Assembly (NCBI GenBank): GCA_037957365.1
Contig: JARHVA010000316.1
Span: 558,001 to 622,000 of the forward strand
DNA: 64,000 nt
Direction: 5' to 3'
Origin: Torreya grandis
Taxonomy: Eukaryota; Streptophyta; Pinopsida; Cupressales; Taxaceae
Part shown: positions 56,146 to 64,000 of the stretch, one piece after another
How the letters are laid out: each line of letters starts with the position of its first letter
How positions within the stretch are numbered: the first letter of the stretch is position 1
Made by a program: the position numbers and the translations under genes
Notes under the pieces: model-generated
What the model was told of the DNA's origin: nothing
The model's input: only the letters and a program-made list of their open reading frames with translations
The model's database searches: none

Positions 56146-58462
56146 TGTTGACAAATCTTCCACGAGTCAGATTTTTTTGCCACATGGAAAGTTATCGTCT
56201 TCTAGCCAAGGAAGGAAGAATGCACTATTTTCCTTTGGCAGGCTCTCAAAAGAACAAGTTTCAGCGCTCAGTCATTTTCAGGGTTGGTTCAATGTGAAGG
56301 TTCAACCAAAGCATCCATCTGCAAGCTTCTAGGCAAGAAGCGAACCATTGAACCTCGAACTGTTGAACCTTGAATCATTTTGGTTCAACGGGTTCGATGG
56401 GTTCAAAGGTTCAACATCATCAGCAAGAGTTAAGCGCATTTGTCATATTTCAAAGTTCAAAGCCAAGGTTCAAGTCAAGGTTCAACAAAAAAAAAAAAGT
56501 TCAACGCCAAGATTCAAGCCAAGGTTCAACGTAAAGGTTCAACGTTAGGTTCAAAGCCAAGGTTCAATGTTTGGTTCAAAGCCAAGGTTCAACGTAAAGG
56601 TTCAATGTTTTGGTTCAACGGTGGGTTCAAAGGGAGCGGTTCAATCACTTGCTCGGCCAAGATAGCCAAAGGATACATAAACAGCCACACTGACACCTTG
56701 CCACTTGGAGGTCCACGTAGACTAACTACTAGTTGACACGTGGACTGCTGACTAACACTTTGATATTGCTGTTGAAGGCCACGTAGACTACTGCTAGCGG
56801 AAGACACGTTGGCTGCCAAAGGCACATAAAAATCAAAGGGAAAAAAATGAATTCTTTGGACTTTTTGTCTGAAGGAATTCGGCAGGTTTAAAGCAAAAAG
56901 AGACCACAAGCTTTAGCAAAAAATCCGGGTCCTTCAAAATTCTTCCGAAAGACTACTTGAGGCCACACGGACAGCCACCTAGACTCCTTGTGAATGATAC
57001 GTGGGTTTGATACGTGCACTGACCAGACACATAGACCTGACGGAGGGCACAAATAAGTTTCAAGGCAAAACCACGGACTGGAATCCTTCAGACAAAAAGT
57101 TCAAAGGAATTCGAAAAAGGAAGGAGCAAATATCAAAGCCCGCAGTTATATGACTCAGCGACACAGCCAACAAAGCCGATGAATAAGCTAAACAGGAGAA
57201 AAGAAATTCGAAAGCCGCAAAGGGAAATAACACAGAAGGAAATCCCATGGAAATATTGCCAAAAGAAAGGAGACAGTGCCGGTGACGTCCCGCAGGTCGT
57301 CAAATTTAGGCCGTGAGAAGTAACCGTTGGGTTTTAATAAAATAGCAGAAAATCCAAAAATAGATGAAGCCGACTGTGCAAAAGGAGCAAAAAATAGATA
57401 GTCTGATGAAGAGTTGAACAGGGAACCCTGCCAAAAATAGGCACGCCCAGAATTAGGAGACTTACATGCAAACGTTGGGTCTATTTTTGAATAAATAGTG
57501 TAAATTTTAGTTGACTGGAGCTATTAAGACCTATTTGTCTTCTTACAGCGCATGCATCCAAAGGTTAAAATTAGTTTCAAACAGGGGTTGACTGTTCCAT
57601 ATTTGGAGTTAACTAATTGGTCAAGCACTTCATCAAACAAGGAAAATTCATCCCAGGGCAAAGAGAAAAACATATTTTATTTTAAAACCAAGTAAAGCTG
57701 GAGTTAACAAAAGAAGATCTTTCTCTTCAAGTTTATACAACTATCTTTGGCCTATTGTAATTTCTTATATAATGGCTTTTTGCCTTGATTCAATCAATCC
57801 AATCTCTCTTGGTTAGACCAGACTCTGCCATTAAGAGTTGTGTAACCTTTTCGATCAATAAGCAGGAGTGTACTTTCAGATTTCGAGCTTGGCATAGTGT
57901 ATATTTTCTAGCAATTTGCATAAGTGGTAGAGTTTTCTCCCTTCCCAAATTATGTTTGTACCTAGTTGCTATATTGTCCTTGTGTAGGCCATGTTAAAGT
58001 GTTCTTTATTGTCTTTTGCTAAAATTGTAAGTGGATGTTAAGCGGTTGCACAGTGTCTTTTATTAGACCTCTCTCCACCATTTCCCTCAGGTTTTAGTTA
58101 TTGGACCAAACCTCTGCATGAAATACTTATGCACAAGTGATTAATTTGAAGTCTAAGGTCTTCCTTCTCTGTTGCTCGCTCAGTGTTCAAGGTTCCGAGC
58201 TGAGTAGGATCATAGTTCTGGTGTATCACCCCTTTTAGGTAGGATTTCCCTTTAAGTTTCTCCTTCTCCCTTTTCCATGGTAGTCCGCAGCGTAGAGTAG
58301 GAATCCTAATTGATACATCATACAGGAACCAGCCTTCTCTGGAGGTTCTCCTCACTGTTGAGGCACCCGCCCTCGTGAGGAGATCCCATTGTTTCAGCTG
58401 GATAGAGGACTGGCCGTTTCACGCACGTCTTCGAATCAGGGCGCAGCTCCAGGTTGACAACA
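56146..58462 (+). repeat. Element C 3' LTR
   Basis: Matches the 5' LTR from TGTTGACAAATCTTCC to TTGACAACA. The GGTTCAA array is at 56286-56645 and the TATA-like box near 57764. It is 50 bp shorter, mainly because the centres of both palindromes are missing. Confidence 0.93.
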
Positions 58463-58620
58463 GTTACAATGATTCGTCATCCATGTAGTCTGATAAGATG
58501 GATTGGGCACCATAAGGACACTTTGTATTTCACTATTATTTGTACGGTACCTGATTAGGCCTAGTTGCTAGGACCCATTTAGTCTCTTTACTTTCTCTTT
58601 TTTCACTCTCTATTCTACAC

Positions 58621-58632
58621 TTAAGGGAGGGC
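58621..58632 (+). other. Polypurine tract of the 39.2-59.0 kb element
   Basis: TTAAGGGAGGGC, preceded by ACAC, lies directly before the right LTR start. Position and composition fit a PPT. Confidence 0.65.
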
Positions 58633-58963
58633 ATTGGAGTAAAGCATGCAATCTTGTTTTAGGAGTTCATTTATTATTGGAGATACTATTATATTTTATG
58701 CACATATTTATTGAGTGTATAATAATAATAGAAACTCTTATTTTATAGGTTATCCACGCAACAATAATTTGTTGCATGAAACCTACCTTGCCTATTTAAT
58801 AGTCACTCCCTTATAATTTTGACTTGGTCAGTTTTTAAGATCTATATGAAGATGTGAATACAATTCAAAGACTTATTATTTATTCTCTGTAATATCTCAA
58901 ACACTATGGTAATGGTTTGTAGGAGAGATCCTGATGGTTATGAGTTCTTTATAAACTTTGACA
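58633..58963 (+). repeat. Right LTR of the 39.2-59.0 kb element
   Basis: Matches 39233-39563 and ends CTTTGACA. The divergence is clearly higher than between the LTRs of elements B or C, which fits an older host element. Confidence 0.8.
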
Positions 58964-60969
58964 CACTCATCAGGTGATTTTTAAATTAATTGACCACTGG
59001 CTTACATTATTTTGGATTAATGGTAACCTTAAACATGATAGAAAGTATGTAATTAAATCATATTATTATTATTTATTACAATAAAGTAGAAATCTGAATG
59101 TAAAAGGTTAAAGATGATTTGAAAATTACACTTGATAAATATGGAAAGTACTAAAGAGGATTAAATGCTTAGTGTTATTCTCATTTGCTTAGGATTAAGA
59201 CTATATAAGTTGGCAAGGCGATTGATAAAATTGAATTATAAGTCTCTCAAATCATGCGTTGTAGTTTTAGGCTCACGTAGACACTACCGTTAGCATTAGT
59301 CACTACTAACAATCTTTAAGCTCCAAGTCTAAAGGTGTTTAATGTGTTGTTTTGATTTATCAATGAAATGTAATAAACCATTAAACTATTTAAATTTATT
59401 TATATTATAGAATATAGATAACCTAAAAGTAAAATACATTAAAAAAATTAAAATATATAAACTAAAATGAGCTATAAAATTAATGAACAATGAATTATGC
59501 AAACCTATCCCTTATTTGGCTTGTATTGACTATGTAAAAAAAACATTGATATGGAGTTGATTGGGATAACATGTAAAGTATGTTTTAGTCAAAATAAATA
59601 TTGAATATACCGAGATACAACCATGCTAGGGAAGACAAGGGCAAATTGTAGCCTAGTCTATTGACTTCATCCATGTCAATGTTGATTGTGCAAAATGTTT
59701 TCCTGTATGGGCACATGTGACTATCTGACAACATTTGTTGATAGCTTGTGGGTGTTGAATTGATGAACTTAAATACCTATAACAACAAACCCTAGTTCTT
59801 GTAAAAAAACCAAATGGATATCAAATTAAAAAGGAGGGGAATTGGGCAAGGGGAATAGCTAAGATATTCTCAAAAAACCCCGCATAATCTCAATTTTTCC
59901 TACATTGTCCAAAAGGGCCTTAGGTTGATTTAGTTTTCCTTCCTAAAGTGAGTGCATGAATATTGATATTTTTGCTACATTGATGCAATTAATAAATTGA
60001 ATTTAATGCTTCAAAATGAATGCCCTTGACTTGATATATAATACCTTCAAACTTGACATATGACTGCTAGAATAAATAATAACTTGAATTGGAAATATTA
60101 GTGCCATTTTTCTAAATGTGTAGTAGAATTTATAAGTGATTGTTATATGTGTATTGAATGAACTCAATGTGGTTATATATCAAAATATTTAGAATAATTC
60201 CATTAACTGACCTAAATAAAAGTGTGAGAGGGCCAATATGAAACTTTTAAATTTAAACATGAAAGAAACATGTAGTTAACACAAACATAATTTCAGTTAA
60301 ACCTGTATCTATTACGCACATAATGAAATTGATTTTTAAGAAAATGAAGAAAATAAATAAGCTAATTAGAAATGAAAAATACACTCCCTAATTATTGTGT
60401 TTATTAAGACTAAGCACCAACCACTTCTTTATTCACTAAGTATTAATCTCAAGATAGAAAAATATGGAATACATCTATAAACTAGAAGACTAAGTTAATT
60501 GAAAATAATGAACATGCCATAATTTAATAGAGTTTATTTACATTTAAATGGTGTTCTTTTAAAAATGGAAAATAATGATCCTTATATATAAGATGGGAAG
60601 CTCATCCCCTAGTAGCATGGGATTTAATTTCCCAGTCTTGGACATGATGGCCACTCCAAGTTTATTACAATAGCCTAACAAAAAAGATGCCCCCACTCAT
60701 GAAGGTGATGGCTAATATAAAATATCCATTTCTAGCTAACAAAGAGAATATTTGAGTTCATACAAATTTTAAATCATTCCAACTATCCATCACTGACTAG
60801 TCAATACACAATCATATTACCATCTCAACACGATAGTTATTCCATTTATCATTCTTTATGTACTAACTCTAGCCTTCTCAACTTGAGAATATGACATGGA
60901 ATGCGTTTCTACATCCCCTGATCACTTCTTACTCTTTTCATTCTATTTTGGACCATTTTGAGTCACTTT
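58964..60969. other. AT-rich region without a supported gene
   Basis: About 2 kb with no open stretch above chance, no RNA gene and no terminal repeat that I can identify. Confidence 0.5.
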
Positions 60970-61597
60970 GCCACTGGCTGTACGGACATGCCACATGGCA
61001 TATTCTAATTGGTGACATGTGGTGCCTCTTGATTAGTCTCGTGCTCTAACTAGACTCTAACATGGCTTAATCTAGACACTTGGGCACTGAGTTATACTTT
61101 CCATCCTTTTTATGTCATTGAATTAATAAGATATCACACTTGTCATAATCATGAGGCTTTGAGCTGTTTAAATATTATACTGAGAATTTTTTTAAGTTTT
61201 AGGCACCCAAGTGAATGAGATGTTACTACATGGATAGATCTTGAGGCTTAGGGACCATTAAAATACTTATAATTTTTTGATAAATGTAATAGGCTATGAG
61301 TCACTGAGATGATGCCATGTGGATAGCTCTCAGGGATCCTGCTACTCAGAAGACTTTCTTATGTACCTCGACCTACTAAGTTTTGAGTGAATAAGATTGC
61401 ACTACATGGTGTGACTTCAAAGATATGGGAACTCAAAGGAATTATGACTTTTCATGAAACATTTTTCTGAGTCATTGAAATGTGGCCACGTGGATGACTC
61501 TCGAGGATTTGTGGAGTCTTAGTCACTTAATTTTTTTAATAATTTTTTGAATAACTACAGGTTCTGAGATGTTACTACATAGATAACTGTGGAAGAT
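60970..61597. repeat. Degenerate minisatellite, period about 87 bp
   Basis: A phrase like GAGATGTTACTACATGGATAG followed by CTCTnGAGG recurs at about 61231, 61320, 61407, 61491 and 61580 (spacings 89, 87, 84, 89), with weaker units upstream to about 60970. The units have diverged strongly. The array ends where element E begins. Confidence 0.55.
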
Positions 61598-62746
61598 TGT
61601 AATATCCCCAAATGGGATATTTCAAAATTTAACATAAAAATTGCACAACCAAAGCATAATGCAACTACAAAATATGAATAACATTAAAATACTAAATTAC
61701 AACATATAACTTACAAAAGATTATCACAATGTGATCATAACTCTGAAGCAGAATCATAATCTCTACATGAGATTGTCCTACTGAACCAAAGGGGTTTCAT
61801 CCTTTGATCTAAGAAGTAATGGATTTTTGCCCATTGATCTCAATCTTTATTGGGTTTTCATCCAAAGAAGGCGTAAAAAAAAAGAACATCAGTTCAAACC
61901 TTATAAAGGGTGGGTTTCCAAAATATAATCCAAGGATGATTTACAATGGGAGAGAGCTCTCATTATATGGAAAATGCATGAGAAATAAAGAGAGAGGAAA
62001 CTTCATGGGCAAACAAAGAAATGTGCCCCCTTCAAGTGGGATCACTATTGATCTACAGTAACAAGCATATCACCATGTGTAAATGGTCAAAAGAGAGATC
62101 ATGATTCCTTCACTTCCTTTGTATTTGTCTTCCACCATGTCATTGTCTTTGTCTTCCACCATGTGCAAATGGTCAACAAAGAATGGAATCAAGGAGATAA
62201 GATCATTTCCACTTACACATGCCTCTAAAATGGCATCCCACATTCACACATGTGAGTACAAATCATGAATAGTAACTCTTTTTGTTCCTCCATATGCACA
62301 CAAGATTCCAAGACAAATTGCAATCAGATTTTTGACCTTAGAGAATCATGGGCCATCCTAGGAATGCATCCCACATCTTTCCCATGTGATGTGAATCATT
62401 AAGGACAAGAGGATATGTCATTTAGTGGGATGCCTCACTCCATCTCCTTCAAATCAGTTATACCCCATGAAGATACTTTATGGGCAATGCCACATCATCC
62501 ATAAGTCATCTCTTCTGTTGCATCATCACCTATATGACTTTCCACCTCACTATGAATAATGACAAGTGAATAGTGTTAGTGAATAGTACCTATGAGTAGT
62601 ATCTATGAGTAGTACATATGATTAGTAACTTGTGAATAGTGTTATGACACACAATTAATCCATTACAATATCCAATTTAGCTTACGAGAATTAAATAGGT
62701 GAGTAGTCTTCTATAAATGTCACATTTAAGGAAAGGGAACATTACA
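61598..62746 (-). repeat. Element E 3' LTR (in element orientation)
   Basis: 1149 bp with terminal TGTAAT and ATTACA. It matches 63661-64000 over its first 340 bp (CAAATGGGATATTT, ACTACAAAATATGAAT, TTGGGTTTTCATCCAAA). Near 62550-62645 are several GAATAGT/GAGTAGT-type repeats (GTGAATAGTGTTAG, ATGAGTAGTA). Confidence 0.88.
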
Positions 62747-62758
62747 TCCTCCCTTCCC
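62747..62758 (-). other. Element E polypurine tract
   Basis: Minus-strand GGGAAGGGAGGA directly precedes the LTR start TGTAATGTTCCC. The tract also lies within the decayed reading frame (L-G-R-E-D). Confidence 0.8.
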
Positions 62759-62769
62759 AAATAACTTAT

Positions 62770-63583
62770 CCCCAAGCAATTTAGTTAACTTCATGGATCC
62801 AGATATCTGAATCCCAAAAAAGCTAAGGGAATTGACAATTCTCAATCCTTGAACCTATGTGTGATATAGTTTTCCCAAAATAATTTTTCTGCAGTAATCT
62901 AATATAATCATGGACTAGAGGCCACCCAAAAAGTGATGTTATAGCAAACACTTTCTCTATATAAATTAAAACTATATCCACACCATATGCTTGAGTTTCC
63001 CCATACTTTGCTATATTATCCATGGCTAGACCTATACATAGTACAAACATATTATGGGCGATAAAATTTCTTTCAATCAACTTATCAATTACTCCATCAT
63101 GCTCTAATGGCTGTAAATCTACTCGATTGATTTCTTCCTACATTTACAAATAACCAAAACTCTCATGATGTTCCATAGATGGACTAAATAACTCTTCCAA
63201 CATTTACAATCCTCCACTCAATGTGAGAGCATCCACTTCACCATTATCTTCATTAAATTTGGTACCTTGTTCCTTATCTTGCATGTGGAGTTCCTTCATG
63301 GGCTACTCACTAACCACTTATGGAACTGGATCTTCCTCGTAGACGAACATTTTGTCCTCCTTAGCAATATCTTGAAACTTTGGTTCCAGCTTTTCTTATT
63401 TCTTCAAGAATGATTCTTTTTCTGGAATGATTCCTACCACTACTACAAAATCATGAAATGACATGGATGCCTTAATTTTTTAAGATAGAGTCTGATAATT
63501 GTTATACAAACTACGCAAATTAGAACTCATGGGCTCCATTTATATAATTTTTTGTTTTGGCAAGAACCTAAGTTTTAAATCCA
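62770..63583 (-). pseudogene. Element E single ORF, unrecognised, lightly decayed
   Basis: On the minus strand one frame runs from about 63583 (MDLKLRFLPKQ, then a TAA, then MEPMSSNLRSLYNN) to about 62770 with only a few stops. Acidic segments (AKEDKMFVYEEDPVP) are followed by a hydrophobic block open from 63080 to 62823 (AHNMFVLCIGLAMDN, YIEKVFAITSLFGWPL, YFGKTISHIGSRIENCQF). No protease, RT, integrase or zinc-knuckle motif is present. It is the only coding content of the element. I cannot name the family. Confidence 0.5.
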
Positions 63584-63646
63584 TTTTAGTTACTCACACT
63601 AAACATCTCCAATAAGAGTTAGCTTCCCAACAGGCAGGAGGATCTT

Positions 63647-63659
63647 GGCTCTGATACCA
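63647..63659 (-). other. Element E primer-binding site (iMet)
   Basis: GGCTCTGATACCA is the exact complement of TGGTATCAGAGCC, adjacent to the LTR that starts at about 63660. Confidence 0.88.
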
Positions 63660-64000
63660 CAATAAAATCTCCAAATGGGATATTTTAGAATTTCACATAA
63701 AAATTACATAACCAAATCATAACACAACTACAAAATATGAATTACATTAAAATATAGAATTCAACATAAAACTTACAAAAGATGATCAAAATGTGATCAC
63801 AAATCTGAAGCACAATCACAATCTATGCATGATTATCCTACTAAACCAAAAGGGTTTATTTCTTTGATTTAATAGGCAATGGGTTTTCATCCATTGATCT
63901 CAATCTTCATTGGGTTTTCATCCAAATAAGGGGTTAAAAGAATGAACATTAGTTCAAACATTACAAAGTGGAGGGTTAAAAATATAATCCAAGAATGATT
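63660..64000 (-). repeat. Element E 5' LTR, partial
   Basis: The first 340 bp match the LTR at 61598. The rest lies beyond the window. The terminal TG is degraded here (AATAAAATCTCC). Confidence 0.8.

Larger units (their letters stand above)
51712..58462 (+). mobile_element. Element C: complete non-autonomous LTR retrotransposon
   Basis: LTRs 51712-54078 (2367 bp) and 56146-58462 (2317 bp) flank a 2.07-kb interior. The target duplication GTTAC is at 51707-51711 and 58463-58467. The primer-site motif GTTTTTGGCACCCCCGGTGG follows the 5' LTR and GAGTCCCCAGAA precedes the 3' LTR. One Tyr-rich ORF is present and no pol. The LTRs look only a few percent diverged apart from two deletions in the 3' copy. 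Confidence 0.93.
39233..58963 (+). mobile_element. Short-LTR element with iMet primer site, host to nested insertions
   Basis: The left LTR is 39233-39563 and the right LTR 58633-58963. TGGTATCAGAGC follows the left LTR and a PPT-like CTTAAGGGAGGG precedes the right one. Without the later insertions (LINE plus element B, and element C) its own interior is about 3.1 kb: 39564-41186, about 50347-51711 and 58468-58632. I find no pol domain in it. No clear target duplication is visible (AACTA on the left, CACTC on the right). Short LTRs with this primer site are commonest in Ty1/copia elements, but without pol the superfamily is not proven. Confidence 0.75.
61598..64000 (-). mobile_element. Element E: minus-strand LTR element with a very short interior (runs off the window)
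   Basis: The LTR at 61598-62746 (TGTAATATCC to AACATTACA, inverted ends TGTAAT/ATTACA) is repeated from about 63660 to the window end. TCCTCCCTTCCC at 62747 is a PPT read on the minus strand, and GGCTCTGATACCA at 63647 is the complement of the tRNA-iMet primer site. The element therefore runs leftward. The interior is only about 0.9 kb and holds one decayed ORF, so this is a non-autonomous element. The upstream LTR is cut by the window edge. Confidence 0.88.

Noticed and set aside
1..64000. tRNA or rRNA genes
   Set aside because: No cloverleaf with proper A and B boxes or rRNA signature was seen. The TGGTATCAGAGC matches are retrotransposon primer sites, not tRNA genes.

Overview
The window is plant nuclear DNA, most likely from a conifer or another gymnosperm. 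It is AT-rich and almost wholly built of large, decayed, nested LTR retrotransposons. The only convincing host gene is a TIR-LRR resistance-type gene whose TIR domain opens with a VFINHRGPDVKKT-type motif, which I associate with conifer TNLs. TIR-LRR genes argue against a monocot. The genus cannot be told from this sequence.

Layout: 1-2.2 kb is AT-rich with a decayed minus-strand reading frame. 2.2-8.3 kb is the 3' half of a Ty3/gypsy element (RNase H, integrase, an extra ORF after pol, PPT, LTR). 8.7-31.8 kb is a giant-LTR element (family A). Its 3' LTR is split by a 9.4-kb gag-only element D (15841-25280, TSD ATCAC). It is followed by a deleted second copy that carries a solo LTR (30458-31373). 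31.8-36.9 kb holds the TIR-LRR gene. It has 3-4 exons with open, in-phase reading but no NB-ARC domain, and its leader/start codon and exon-2 acceptor are both duplicated. 37.8-39.2 kb is a minus-strand gypsy pol relic.

39.2-59.0 kb is an element with short LTRs and a tRNA-iMet primer site. It was invaded by a minus-strand LINE, which was itself invaded by LTR element B (42817-50174, TSD ATATC). Element C (51712-58462, TSD GTTAC) entered elsewhere in the same host element. 61.0-61.6 kb is a degenerate minisatellite of about 87 bp period. 61.6-64.0 kb is a minus-strand, very short-interior LTR element E whose upstream LTR runs off the window.

The most interesting signal is that elements A, B and C, although their LTRs differ in sequence and length (at least 3.1 and probably about 6.2 kb; 1.8 kb; 2.3 kb), share one architecture. 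Each has the same non-iMet primer-site motif a few bases inside the 5' LTR, a Tyr-rich first ORF ending in an F-D-x-G-G motif, no recognisable pol, and a similar GAGTC(A/C)CCA-type junction before the 3' LTR. They look like one lineage of non-autonomous, protein-coding LTR elements. The B and C LTRs and the solo LTR also carry repeated short motifs: ACGT-core/GCCAAGTGTC repeats, a GGTTCAA array and ACCGACGTCGGT palindromes. The genes here do not form a pathway: one possible immune gene sits in a bed of nested transposons.
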